From Roseicella frigidaeris (lineage in GTDB: Bacteria > Pseudomonadota > Alphaproteobacteria > Acetobacterales > Acetobacteraceae), in the NCBI RefSeq assembly GCF_003258945.1, contig NZ_QLIX01000009.1, positions 118,263 through 182,262 on the forward strand: a stretch of DNA of 64,000 nt. The letters run 5' to 3'. The translations under genes were made by a program, and so were the position numbers. Below are positions 40,082-48,554 of this stretch, piece by piece. The notes under the pieces were generated by a model. It saw only the letters and a list, made by a program, of their open reading frames with translations, was not told where the DNA came from and did not search any database. Each line of letters begins with the position of its first letter. The stretch's first letter is position 1.

Positions 40082-41277
40082 GGCCGAGCCTCCCTGGCCG
40101 CGCCGCCCGGGGTGGGGCTGGCCGGGGTGGGGCTGGCCGGGGCGGGGCTGGCCGGCGCCGGCATCGGCCGCACCGCCAGGCCGGCGCGGGCCTGCATCAG
40201 GCCGTTGACGACCACCTGCTCGTCGCCCTCGAGGCCGGCGCGGATCACCCGCAGGCCGCCCTCCAGCGGGCCGAGCGTGACCGGCCGGGCGAGCAGCACG
40301 TTCTGCGGCCCGAGCACATAGACCACGCGCCGCGACTGGTCGGTCGCCACCGCCGCGTCGGGCACCAGCAGCGCCTGGTAGGGCAGGCTGGCGACCAGGC
40401 GGAGCCGGGCGAAGACGCCCGGGGAGAACCGGTCCTGCTTGTTGTCGAAGCGCGCCCGCAGCCGGATGGTGCCGGTGCCGGGATCAGCCTCGTTGTCGAC
40501 GAAGACCACCTTGCCCGGATGCGGGAAGTCGGCCTCGTCGGCGAGGGCGAGCTGCACCGGGTTGGCCACGTCGCGCGAGGAGGGGCGGCCGCCGGTTTCG
40601 GCCATGCGGGTGTAGCGCAGCGCCGCGCCCTGATCGATGTCGAAGACGACGTCGATCGGGTCCATGGTGACGATGGTGGCGAGCAGCGTCGCCGAGCTGG
40701 CCTCGCCGCCCGAGACGAGGTTGCCGGGGCTGACGAGATGGCGGCCGATGCGGCCGGTGAGCGGCGCCCGGATCTCGGTGAACTCCAGCTCGAGCCGCGC
40801 CCGCTGCAGCGCCGCCTCGGCGCCGGAGACCCCGGCGCGGGCCGCCTCCACCGCCTGGCTGCGCTGCTCGAGATTGGCCTCGGAGCCGGCGCGGTACTGC
40901 AACAGGCTGCGGGCGCGTTCCAGCTCGCGCTCGGCCAGGGCGAGCTGCGAGCGCACGCCGACCAGCCGCGCCTCGGCCTCGGTGACGGTGGCGCGGAAGG
41001 GCCGCGGATCGATGCGGAAGAGCAGGTCGCCCTGCTGCACCACCTGGCCATCGGCGAAGCTCACGGCGTCGAGATAGCCGCTGACGCGGGCCCGCAGCTC
41101 GATCCGCTCGGTGCTGGCGAAGCGGCCGGTGAACTCGTCCCAGTCGGTGATCTCGCGCCGGACCGGCGGCATGACGCTCACCTGCGGCGGCTCGGGCGGC
41201 GCCGTCTCCTCCTGCCGGTCGCAGCCGGCGAGCAGCCCGGCCGCGAGCGCCAGCGCCTGAAGCCAGCCATGCCGCAT
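40078..41277 (-). CDS. RND efflux periplasmic adaptor (membrane fusion lipoprotein)
   Basis: HlyD/AcrA-type adaptor of 399 residues. Lipoprotein signal ending LLAGC (Cys19), lipoyl half-motifs RARVSGYLDAVSFADGQVV and FTEIRAPLTGRIGRHLVSPG, a coiled-coil hairpin (about residues 95-170, LAERELERARSLLQ) and the beta-barrel region. ATG 41277 follows GGGGAGGGGCG. The C-terminal tail is a short tandem repeat (PASPAPASPTPASPTPG, DNA 40105-40160), probably polymorphic. It precedes and overlaps the permease gene. A 22-bp palindrome upstream (41481-41502) is a candidate operator; no regulator gene flanks the pump. Confidence 0.93.
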   Translation of the reverse strand: MRHGWLQALALAAGLLAGCDRQEETAPPEPPQVSVMPPVRREITDWDEFTGRFASTERIELRARVSGYLDAVSFADGQVVQQGDLLFRIDPRPFRATVTEAEARLVGVRSQLALAERELERARSLLQYRAGSEANLEQRSQAVEAARAGVSGAEAALQRARLELEFTEIRAPLTGRIGRHLVSPGNLVSGGEASSATLLATIVTMDPIDVVFDIDQGAALRYTRMAETGGRPSSRDVANPVQLALADEADFPHPGKVVFVDNEADPGTGTIRLRARFDNKQDRFSPGVFARLRLVASLPYQALLVPDAAVATDQSRRVVYVLGPQNVLLARPVTLGPLEGGLRVIRAGLEGDEQVVVNGLMQARAGLAVRPMPAPASPAPASPTPASPTPGGAAREARP

Positions 41278-41480
41278 CGCCCCTCCCCGCCCCGCCGCCG
41301 CGGCCCGGCGCGCTTCGCCCCAGACTCGGCCATAGCAGCACAGCGGCGGCATCGCCGGAAGCCGCGCCGGGATCGCCGCCTACGAACGGCCGTTGCTGGC
41401 GACCCATCACCGGCCCCCATGGGCAGCCCCCTTGGCGCCGGGCGCAACCCTCCGGTTTGCCTGGGCCTTCGCGCCGTCAC

Positions 41481-41502
41481 GCCGTCAGGCGCGCCTGACG
41501 GC
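41481..41502. promoter_or_regulatory. 22-bp perfect palindrome
   Basis: Arms GCCGTCAGGCG / CGCCTGACGGC with no spacer. It lies 204 bp upstream of the fusion-protein start and 47 bp past the DUF2891 stop, so it could be a dimeric-repressor operator for the pump or a terminator for the upstream gene. No T-run. The remaining 41278-41548 shows no gene. Confidence 0.55.
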
Positions 41503-41548
41503 ACCCATCCGGGCGCTCGGCATGAAGGAATCCTTCAGGCCGTTCGTA

Positions 41549-42574
41549 TCACGCCTCCAGGGCGAGCAGGGCGAAGCTCGCCAGCCAGTGCTCGCCCATG
41601 TAGTGCCCCGCCAGATGCGGCAGGCTGGCCGCCAGGTGCCGCGCCGCCGCCGCCTCGGCCCGGGCGCGGCGCGGGTCGCCCGGCCCCCAGCCGCCGGCCA
41701 GCGCCCGCCAGCACCAGGCGCGGCTGAGGTTGAGCCCGTCGAGATGCACGATGCGGCCATCCGTCCGGTCGCTCACCACCGCCGGCGTGAAGAGCGTGGC
41801 CGGCTCGCCCGCGGCGAGGCGGGGCAGGAAGCGGTCGAGCCAGGGGGCGAACACCGCGGCCGGCAGCAGCCGGCGCATGGCTTCGGCCTCCATCAGGGCG
41901 GGCGAGAGGAAATCCTCGCCGCCCGGCTCCCAGGCCTGGCAATCGGCATCGGCGCCGTACCAGGCCAGGGCCCGTTCCCGCAGCAGCCGCAGCAGCGCCG
42001 GGTCCTGCGCGGCGGCATGGGGCATGGCCATCGCCAGGGCGAAGGCCGAGCTCGCATGCGTGCCGGCCCGCACCGGATAGGTGGCGCGCGGCAGCCAGAC
42101 GCGGAACCGCTCGGCGACATCACCCGCCAGCGGCGCCAGCGCGGCGCCCCAGGGCCGGTCGGCCAGCTCGGCGGCCAGGGCCAGCAGCCAGGCCCAGCCA
42201 TAGGGCCGCTCGAAGCCGCCGGCGCCGGGCCGGGCGAAATAGGCGCGCTCGGCGGCGATCGCCTCCCCGGCATAGAGCCCGTCGAACAGCGCGCGGATCG
42301 CCGGCGCCGCGGGCAGGCCGGGGAAGCGGCGCAGCAGCCGCGCCAGCAGCCAGTGCGCGTGCACGCAGGAATGCCAGTCGAAGCTGCCGAAGAAGACCGG
42401 GTGCAGGTCCCGCGGGCCGCGCAGGTCCCCTGGCCCGGCCAGCACGTGGTCGAGCTTGTTCGGGTATTCGCGCGTGACATGGCCGAGCGCGATCCCGGCC
42501 AGCCCCTCCGCGAAGGCCTCGGTCAGCCCCTCGGCCGCTGCATCGGCCGCCCCTCGGGGCGCCCCCCGGGGCAC
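41549..42574 (-). CDS. DUF2891 family protein
   Basis: A 341-residue protein of the DUF2891 family, of unknown function, probably an alpha/alpha-toroid fold as in glycan-active enzymes. Conserved runs: REYPNKLDHVL, HPVFFGSFDWHSCVHAHWLL, ERPYGWAWLLALAAEL, VRAGTHASSAFALAM and HYMGEHWLASFALLAL. The start is GTG 42574, eight bases after the stop of the MetE-like gene, so both are probably one transcript. No signal peptide. Confidence 0.87.
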   Translation of the reverse strand: MPRGAPRGAADAAAEGLTEAFAEGLAGIALGHVTREYPNKLDHVLAGPGDLRGPRDLHPVFFGSFDWHSCVHAHWLLARLLRRFPGLPAAPAIRALFDGLYAGEAIAAERAYFARPGAGGFERPYGWAWLLALAAELADRPWGAALAPLAGDVAERFRVWLPRATYPVRAGTHASSAFALAMAMPHAAAQDPALLRLLRERALAWYGADADCQAWEPGGEDFLSPALMEAEAMRRLLPAAVFAPWLDRFLPRLAAGEPATLFTPAVVSDRTDGRIVHLDGLNLSRAWCWRALAGGWGPGDPRRARAEAAAARHLAASLPHLAGHYMGEHWLASFALLALEA

Positions 42575-42581
42575 GCCGCGC

Positions 42582-43760
42582 TCAGCCCGCGAGGCCGAGG
42601 CGGCGCGAGGCGAGGCGCGCGCCCTCGGCCATGGCGGCGAGCTTGGCCCAGACGATGTCCTCCGCCACCCGGCCGCGCCCGGCCGAGGTGTCGAAGCCGC
42701 AATCCGTGCCGGCCAGCACCCGCCGCGGGTCGCCGACCGATTGCGCCACGAGTTGCAGCCGCTCGGCCACCACCTCCGGATGCTCGACGAAATTGGTCAG
42801 CGGGTCGATCACCCCGGCGACCACCACCTGCCCCTGGTCGAGCGGCAGGTCCTTCAGGCAGCGATGCTCATGCGCATGCCGCGGATTGGCGATGGGCAGC
42901 ACCCAGCCGCCGACCCGGGCGCGGGAGATCGCCGGCAGGATTTCGTGCATCGCCACGTCGCAGTCATGCGGGCCCTCGTAATTGCCCCAGCAGGCATGCA
43001 GCCGCACCCGCTCGCGCGGGATGTTGGCGAGGGCGGCGTTGATCACCTCCACCACCCGCTCGGCGAAGTCGAGGAACGCGCCGAGCGGCCGGTCCTGGTA
43101 GGAGAGGTGCCGCTCCATCGCCAAATCCGGCGCGTCGATCTGCAGCAGGAAGCCGCTGCCGACGATCGCCTCGTACTCCACCTGCAGGGCGCGGCCGAGC
43201 GCGGCGAGATAGGCATCCTCGGTGTCGTAGTGGCGGTTGCGCATGGCCGCGGCGATGATGCCGGGCGAAGGCGCGGTCATGAAGGCCTCGGCGAAGCCCC
43301 GCGGCGCCGCCTCGTCCAGCGCCGCCCGGAACTCGTCGCATTCCGCCTGCACCAGCGCCGGGTCGAGATAGCGCACCTCGCCCACCGCCTCCGGCACGTT
43401 GTCGCGGTTGCTGACATTCGGCCGGCCGGAGGCGAGGGCGTCGTTCCAGGCGCGGAAGCCGGGATAGCGCGCCACATCGGCGAAGCTGCGGCGCGACCAG
43501 CCGCCGCCGAAGCCGCTCATGCGGTGGCGGACATAGAGGAAGAAGGCCTCGCGCATCTGCTCGCCGTTGTTGCCGACATCGATGCCGGCCTCGATCTGGC
43601 GGCGCACCACATGCCGCGTCGCCGCGCGGCCGGCGGCCTCGAGGGCGGCCTCCTCGACCGGCTCGCCGGCGGCGCGGCGCGCATAGAGCGCGGTGAGCGC
43701 GGCCGGCCGCGGCAGGCTGCCGGTATGCGTGGTCAGGATCCGGTGCTCGCTCCGGCGCAT
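42582..43760 (-). CDS. MetE C-terminal-like (cobalamin-independent methionine synthase family) protein
   Basis: A 392-residue single-barrel member of the UROD/MetE-like superfamily. HTGSLPRP lies at the N-terminus; zinc-ligand-like residues are in RLHACWGNYEGPH (His, Cys) and LAGTDCGFDT (Cys). Full MetE has about 750 residues with two barrels, so this is the short form that lacks the N-terminal domain. These short proteins often act on non-methionine thiols or as methyltransferases in catabolism. ATG 43760 has GGGGGGACGCC upstream. Followed by the DUF2891 gene after eight bases. Downstream of, and co-oriented with, the GntR gene at 43831 (70 bp). Confidence 0.88.
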   Translation of the reverse strand: MRRSEHRILTTHTGSLPRPAALTALYARRAAGEPVEEAALEAAGRAATRHVVRRQIEAGIDVGNNGEQMREAFFLYVRHRMSGFGGGWSRRSFADVARYPGFRAWNDALASGRPNVSNRDNVPEAVGEVRYLDPALVQAECDEFRAALDEAAPRGFAEAFMTAPSPGIIAAAMRNRHYDTEDAYLAALGRALQVEYEAIVGSGFLLQIDAPDLAMERHLSYQDRPLGAFLDFAERVVEVINAALANIPRERVRLHACWGNYEGPHDCDVAMHEILPAISRARVGGWVLPIANPRHAHEHRCLKDLPLDQGQVVVAGVIDPLTNFVEHPEVVAERLQLVAQSVGDPRRVLAGTDCGFDTSAGRGRVAEDIVWAKLAAMAEGARLASRRLGLAG

Positions 43761-43830
43761 GGCGTCCCCCCTTCGTCGTGCCGGGCGGGATGCTGCGCGC
43801 GGCGGCCGGGCGGGGCAATCCCGGGCCGGA

Positions 43831-44490
43831 TCAGCCCGCCGCCTCGAGGCGCGAGAGGATGCGGCTGCTGGCCAGCGCATGGTGCTGCGCGAGCTGCGCC
43901 GCCGCCGTCGCATCCCGCCCCACCACCGCCTGCAGGATCTGGTCGTGCTCGTCCCAGAAGGGGCCGAGCTTGGTGGGCTCGCCGGCGAGCAGCATGATCG
44001 AGCGCCGGACATGGTGCCAGTTCATCCGCGCGGTCTGGGCGATCAGGCGGTTGCCGGCGAGGCTGTAGACGAAGTCGTGGAAGGCGAAATCCGCCGAGGC
44101 CATGGCGGCGAGGTCGCCATCGGCGACGGCCGCGCGGCCCTCGCGGATGATGCGCTCGCCCCGCAGCCGGTCCTCGGGGCCCGCCTTGCGCGCCGCCGCC
44201 ACCGCCGCCGCGGCATCGAGCGCGGCCCGCATCTCGTAGAGCTCGGCGGCGAAGTCGCGGTCGAGCGGCGCGACCACCAGGCCGCGGCGGCCGGTCTCGG
44301 TGACGAAGCCGTCCTTCTTCAGTTGCTGCAAGGCGAGGTGCACCGGCTGGCGCGAGGTGCCGAGGCGCTCGGCCAGCTCGTCCTGGATCAGCCGCGTATC
44401 CGGCGCCAGCACGCCGTCGCAGATCGCCTCCCGCAGGGTTTCGTAGACCGTGTCGGTGACCTGCTGGGTGGGCGCGACCCTGGTGATCAA
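43831..44490 (-). CDS. GntR-family (FCD-domain) transcriptional regulator
   Basis: A 219-residue regulator with a winged-helix N-terminus (VYETLREAICDGVLAPDTRL, LAERLGTSRQPVHLALQQL, GFVTETGRRGLVVAP) and a C-terminal FCD ligand domain (DFAFHDFVYSLAGN, the metal-ligand histidines of EHDQILQAV). TTG 44490 is the start: AGGAG lies eight bases upstream and no ATG or GTG fits. Divergent from the symporter operon. The intergenic region is packed with inverted repeats built on GTATAC and CCGAACAC, very likely its own operators. Confidence 0.93.
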   Translation of the reverse strand: MITRVAPTQQVTDTVYETLREAICDGVLAPDTRLIQDELAERLGTSRQPVHLALQQLKKDGFVTETGRRGLVVAPLDRDFAAELYEMRAALDAAAAVAAARKAGPEDRLRGERIIREGRAAVADGDLAAMASADFAFHDFVYSLAGNRLIAQTARMNWHHVRRSIMLLAGEPTKLGPFWDEHDQILQAVVGRDATAAAQLAQHHALASSRILSRLEAAG

Positions 44491-44524
44491 GCTTGACACT
44501 CCTGTTGCGGCTCTGCATTGTACC

Positions 44525-44618
44525 CCGAACACCGTGTTCGGTATACGGTATACGAAAATCCTTTGACGAGAGATGCGGCGCGGAAGTATCGCGTCCAAGT
44601 CCTTCGTATACCGAACAC
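44525..44618. promoter_or_regulatory. GntR operator array
   Basis: Site 1 is CCGAACAC-C-GTGTTCGG (44525-44541). Site 2, GTATAC-G-GTATAC (44541-44553), abuts it. At 44605-44618 CGTATACCGAACAC is the exact reverse complement of 44534-44547, and TTCGTATAC (44603-44611) is the reverse complement of GTATACGAA (44548-44556). All lie between the GntR start and the symporter start. GTATAC-type palindromes are common targets of FCD-type GntR proteins. Confidence 0.8.
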
Positions 44619-44773
44619 TGTGTGCACAAGCCTTGGGCCAGCCTAGCAAAGGCCCGGTCCGGGATGAAATTCGCCACGCGCACGCGGCCGCCACGACCAA
44701 GCCCCCACCGGGCCCGGAGACCGATGATGCCGCCTGCCGCCGCCACCCCCGCCCGCCCGGGACCCCGGATGCC

Positions 44774-46702
44774 ATGACGGCGCCCTCCCCTGGCCCCGTC
44801 CCTGGGTCTGCCCCTGGGCCCACCCCTGGGCCCGCCCCGGCGGCCGGCCTCTGCGCCCGGCTCGGCCTCGGCCTCGCCGCCGCCATCGGCCTCGGCATCC
44901 TCGGCTATTTCGCCATCGCCGGCGTCGCGCCGGGGCTGCTCGCCCGGCCGCTCTTCGCCGGCGGCACCATGACCCTGTGGTTCCCGATCGGCTGGGCGCT
45001 GATTGCCGGCGCGGTCGGCGCGGCGGCCGTCTATGTGCGGCGCGCCAACCGGGCGGAGGATGCGCTGCGCGCCGCCGGCCGCGGCCTGCCCGCGCTCCTG
45101 GCCCTGCTGGTCCTGGCGAAGCCGGCGGCGGCGGCGACCGGCGCCGGCCCCAACCTGCCGGCGATCGGGCTTTTCCTCATCCTCGTCGCCGGCACCCTCG
45201 CCATCACCTGGTGGGCGGCGCGGCGCACCCGCTCGGCGGCGCAATTCTATGCCGGCGACGGGCAGCTCACCGCCTTGCAGAACGGCCTCGCCATCGCCGG
45301 CGACACGCTCTCGGCCGGCGCCTTCCTCGGCCTCTCCGGCCTCGTCTTCGGCAGCGGCTTCGACGGGCTGGTCTATGCCGTCGGCTACAGCGTCGGCTAC
45401 CCGATCATCGCCCTGCTCTTCGCCGACCGCATGCGCCGGCTCGGCCGCTTCACCTTCGCCGACGTGCTCTGCTACCGCCTCGGCGAGGCGCCGGTGCGCA
45501 GCTTCGCCATCGCCTCGACGCTGACCATCGTCATCTTCTACCTCATCGCCCAGATGGTCGGCGCCGGCCAGCTCATCCAGCTCCTCTTCGGCCTCGACTA
45601 TGTCTGGGCCGAGGCGATCGTCGGCGGGCTGATGATCTGCTACGTCATCTTCGGCGGCATGACCGCGACGAGCTGGGTGCAGATCGTCAAGGCGGTGCTG
45701 ATGCTCTTCGCCGGCATCGCCATCGCGCTGCTGGCCCTCGGCCGCTTCGGCTTCGACTTCGGCGCGCTGCTCGGCGAGGCCGTCCGGCTGCATCCGAAGC
45801 ACGAGGCGATCCTGGCCCCGACCGGCTTCGCGCTGATGCCGGTCTCCGCCCTGTCGCTCGCCGTCGCGCAGCTCTGCGGCAGCGCCGGCCTGCCGCATGT
45901 CATCATGCGCTTCTTCACCGTGCCCGATGCCCGCACCGCCCGCGTCTCCATGCTCTGGGGCTCGGTCTTCATCGGCCTCTTCTTCGCCCTGGTCTTCGTC
46001 ATCGGCTTCGCCACCATCGCGCTGGTGCGCGGCAACCCGGCCTATCTCGACGCCTCGGGCGCGCTGATCGGCGGCGGCAACATGGCGGCGGTGCACCTCG
46101 CCCATGCGGTCGGCGGCGACCTGATGCTCGGCTTCGTCGCCGCCGTCGCCTTCGCCACCATCCTCGCCGTGGTCGCCGGCCTCACCCTCTCCGGCGCCTC
46201 GGCGATCAGCCACGACCTCTATGCCAGCCTGCTGCGCCGCGGCCGGCCGGTGGAGCGGACGGAGGTCCTCGTCTCCCGCCTCGCGGTGCTGGTGCTCGGC
46301 CTGCTCGCGGTCGGCCTCGGCATCGCCTTCCGCCAGCAGAACGTCGCCTACATGATCGCCCTCGTGGTCGGCATCGCGGCGAGTTCGAACTTCCCGCTGC
46401 TGCTGCTGGCGATCTATTGGCGCGGCCTCACCACCGCGGGCGCGGTTGCGGGCGGGCTGGTCGGCCTGGCCTCGGCGATCCTCCTCACCGTGATCGGCCC
46501 CTCGGTCTGGGTGAAGGTGCTCGGCCATGCCGCGCCGCTCTTTCCGCTCGACCCGCCGACCCTCGTCACCATGCCGCTCGCCTTCCTCACCTGCGTCGCC
46601 GTCTCGCTGCTCGACCGCAGCCGCCGCGCCGCCCAGGACCGCGCCGGCTTCGCCGCCCAGTCGCAACGGATGGCCGGGCTGGCCCCCGCCGCCGCCGAAT
46701 AG
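44774..46702 (+). CDS. DUF485-sodium:solute symporter fusion (YjcH-ActP-like)
   Basis: A 642-residue inner-membrane protein. Residues about 25-98 (GILGYFAIAGVAPGLLA, FPIGWALIAGAVGAAAVYVRRANR) match the two-helix DUF485 protein YjcH; then a signal-like segment (LPALLALLVLAKPAAAA); then a full SSS symporter very similar to acetate permease ActP (GLAIAGDTLSAGAFLGLSGLV, FADVLCYRLGEAPVR, IAQMVGAGQLIQLLFGLDY, GLPHVIMRFFTVPDARTA, NMAAVHLAHAVGG, GASAISHDLYASLL). In enterobacteria yjcH and actP are separate adjacent genes. ATG 44774 lacks a strong ribosome-binding site. It leads an operon with GST and an OYE-type reductase, under the divergent GntR. Likely Na+ uptake of a short-chain monocarboxylate. 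Confidence 0.9.
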   Translation: MTAPSPGPVPGSAPGPTPGPAPAAGLCARLGLGLAAAIGLGILGYFAIAGVAPGLLARPLFAGGTMTLWFPIGWALIAGAVGAAAVYVRRANRAEDALRAAGRGLPALLALLVLAKPAAAATGAGPNLPAIGLFLILVAGTLAITWWAARRTRSAAQFYAGDGQLTALQNGLAIAGDTLSAGAFLGLSGLVFGSGFDGLVYAVGYSVGYPIIALLFADRMRRLGRFTFADVLCYRLGEAPVRSFAIASTLTIVIFYLIAQMVGAGQLIQLLFGLDYVWAEAIVGGLMICYVIFGGMTATSWVQIVKAVLMLFAGIAIALLALGRFGFDFGALLGEAVRLHPKHEAILAPTGFALMPVSALSLAVAQLCGSAGLPHVIMRFFTVPDARTARVSMLWGSVFIGLFFALVFVIGFATIALVRGNPAYLDASGALIGGGNMAAVHLAHAVGGDLMLGFVAAVAFATILAVVAGLTLSGASAISHDLYASLLRRGRPVERTEVLVSRLAVLVLGLLAVGLGIAFRQQNVAYMIALVVGIAASSNFPLLLLAIYWRGLTTAGAVAGGLVGLASAILLTVIGPSVWVKVLGHAAPLFPLDPPTLVTMPLAFLTCVAVSLLDRSRRAAQDRAGFAAQSQRMAGLAPAAAE

Positions 46703-46715
46703 AGAGGAGACCGCC

Positions 46716-47351
46716 ATGCTCAAGCTCATCAGCGCCACCCCGAGCCCCTATGCCCGCAAGGTGCGCATCGCCCTGGCCGAGAAGGACATCCCCTTCGAGC
46801 TGATCACCGAGGTGCCCTGGGACAGCACCACCCAGACGCCGCGCCACAACCCGCTCGAGAAGCTGCCCGTGCTGATCTTCGAGGATGGCAGCAGCGCCTA
46901 TGAGAGCCGCTACATCCTCGAGGTGATCGAGGCGAAGTGGCCCGAGCCGGCGCTGGTCCCGGCCGATCCCTGGGAGCGGCTCGCCGCCCGCAAGGTCGAG
47001 GTGATCGCGGACGGCATCTGTGATGCCTGCGTGCTGCTGTTCTGGGAGCGCCACCGCGCGCCCGAGCAGCAGAGCGCCGAATGGATCGCCCGGCAGCGCC
47101 GCAAGGTCGATGGCGGGCTGCGGGCCCTCGCCGAGACCGCCGGCCGCCGCGAATGGGTGGTCGGCGAGCGCTTCGGCCTCGCCGACATCGTCACCGGCAC
47201 GGTGCTGCGCTACCTCGATGTCCGCTTCCCCGAGCATCCCTGGCGCAGCCAGTACCCGAACCTCGTCGCCCTCTCGGCGCGGCTGGAGGCGCGGCCCTCC
47301 TTCGCCGGCTCGGTGCCGGTGCCGCAGGTGATCAGCGACAAGGTGGTCTGA
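46716..47351 (+). CDS. Glutathione S-transferase family protein
   Basis: A 211-residue GST. Thioredoxin-like domain with SATPSPYARKVRIALAEKD, HNPLEKLPVLIFEDG and YESRYILEVIE; helical domain with DADACVLL-like helices and ERFGLADIVTGTVLRYLDVRFP. ATG 46716 follows AGAGGAGA. It sits 13 bp after the symporter and 4 bp before the OYE-type reductase gene, so it belongs to the GntR-controlled operon. Possibly conjugates or isomerises a pathway intermediate (maleylacetoacetate-isomerase-like role); the class cannot be decided. Confidence 0.92.
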   Translation: MLKLISATPSPYARKVRIALAEKDIPFELITEVPWDSTTQTPRHNPLEKLPVLIFEDGSSAYESRYILEVIEAKWPEPALVPADPWERLAARKVEVIADGICDACVLLFWERHRAPEQQSAEWIARQRRKVDGGLRALAETAGRREWVVGERFGLADIVTGTVLRYLDVRFPEHPWRSQYPNLVALSARLEARPSFAGSVPVPQVISDKVV

Positions 47352-47355
47352 TCCC

Positions 47356-48501
47356 ATGCCGAAGCTGTTCGACTCCTTCGCGCTGAAGGACGTCACGCTG
47401 CGCAACCGCATCGCCCTCTCGCCGATGACGCAGTATTCCTGCGGCCCGGACGGGGTGGTGACGGATTGGCACCTGGTGCATCTCGGCGCCCGCGCGGTCG
47501 GCGGCGCCGGGCTGGTGGTGGTCGAGCAGCTCGCCGTCGCGCCGGAGGGCCGCATGACCCCCGGCTGCGCCGGCCTCTGGAACGATGCCCAGGCCGAGGC
47601 CCTCGCCCGCGTCACCCGCTTCGTCCGGGCGCAGGGCGCGGTGCCGGGGGTGCAGCTCGGCCATGCCGGGCGCAAGGGCGGGCTGCGCAAGCCCTGGGAG
47701 GGCTATGCGCAGATGCCGGCCGAGGACCCCGAGAATTGGGAATCGATCGGCCCCTCCGACATTCCCTATGGCGGCCGCATCCCGCGCGCGGCGCGGGCGA
47801 TGACGCGGGACGACATCCGCCGGGTGCAGCGCGACTATGCCGCGGCGGCGCGGCGGGCGCTCGAGGCCGGCTTCGAGTGGCTCGAGATCCACTACGCGCA
47901 CGGCTTCCTCGGCGCCTCCTTCCTGTCGCCGATCGCCAATACCCGCACCGACGAGTACGGCGGCAATGCCGAGAACCGCGCCCGCTTCCTGGTCGAGACC
48001 TTCCAGGCGGTGCGCGAGGTCTGGCCGGAGCGGCTGCCGCTCACCGTGCGCATCGGCGCCATCGACTTCCACCCCGACACCCACAGCATCGAGGACAGCA
48101 TCGCGCTGGTCGAGGCGCTGGCGGTGCGCGGCCTCGACCTCGTCGATATCAGCCTCGGCATGAACACCGACGCCGCCGAGGTGCCCTGGACCGAGCGCGG
48201 CTTCATGGTGCCGACCGCGGCCCGCATCCGGCGCGAGACCGGGATGCCGGTGGCGGTGAGCTGGAATCTCGGCGACCCGGTGCATGCCGACCGCATGATC
48301 CGCGCCGGCGATGCCGACCTGCTGATGGTCGGGCGGCCGGCGCTGGCCAATCCGCACTGGCCGCTGCTCGCCGCCATGATGCTGGGCGAGCCCTCGCCCC
48401 TCGCCCTGCTGCCGCCGCAATATCGCAGCTTCCTCGAGAAGGCGAAGGACAACCCGCATGTCGCGGGCTTCGGCGAAGCCTGGTCCGACATCCCCGCCTG
48501 A
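47356..48501 (+). CDS. NADH:flavin oxidoreductase, Old Yellow Enzyme (YqjM-like)
   Basis: FMN-dependent ene-reductase or demethylase of 381 residues. Typical of the YqjM/xenobiotic-reductase class: NRIALSPMTQYSCGPDGVVTD with the redox-tuning Cys, HLGARAVGGAGLVVVE, VQLGHAGRKG, EIHYAHGFLGASFLSP and NTRTDEYGGNAENRARF, and the phosphate site ADLLMVGRPALANPHWP. It is the last gene of the symporter operon. Ends before a strong bidirectional terminator. Natural substrates may be alpha,beta-unsaturated carbonyls imported or produced in the same pathway. Confidence 0.95.
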   Translation: MPKLFDSFALKDVTLRNRIALSPMTQYSCGPDGVVTDWHLVHLGARAVGGAGLVVVEQLAVAPEGRMTPGCAGLWNDAQAEALARVTRFVRAQGAVPGVQLGHAGRKGGLRKPWEGYAQMPAEDPENWESIGPSDIPYGGRIPRAARAMTRDDIRRVQRDYAAAARRALEAGFEWLEIHYAHGFLGASFLSPIANTRTDEYGGNAENRARFLVETFQAVREVWPERLPLTVRIGAIDFHPDTHSIEDSIALVEALAVRGLDLVDISLGMNTDAAEVPWTERGFMVPTAARIRRETGMPVAVSWNLGDPVHADRMIRAGDADLLMVGRPALANPHWPLLAAMMLGEPSPLALLPPQYRSFLEKAKDNPHVAGFGEAWSDIPA

Positions 48502-48505
48502 TGTG

Positions 48506-48544
48506 ATGCCAACGGCATGAATGCTTCATTCATGCCGTTGGCAT
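48506..48544. terminator. Bidirectional terminator
   Basis: Perfect 17-bp stem (left arm 48506-48522, ATGCCAACGGCATGAAT; right arm 48528-48544) with a 5-nt loop, between the convergent OYE-type reductase gene and the small membrane protein gene. No T-run, but the longest perfect stem of its kind in the window. Confidence 0.7.
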
Positions 48545-48554
48545 GCGGCGGCGC

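Noticed and set aside
37388..40321. 977-codon rightward open frame opposite the RND permease
   Set aside because: Its translation is rich in Arg/Gly/Ala/His without any domain pattern, while the reverse strand shows all RND motifs.
43733..46738. 1001-codon leftward frame covering symporter and GntR region
   Set aside because: Low-complexity Glu/Asp/Arg/Gly translation; the symporter on the other strand is unmistakable.
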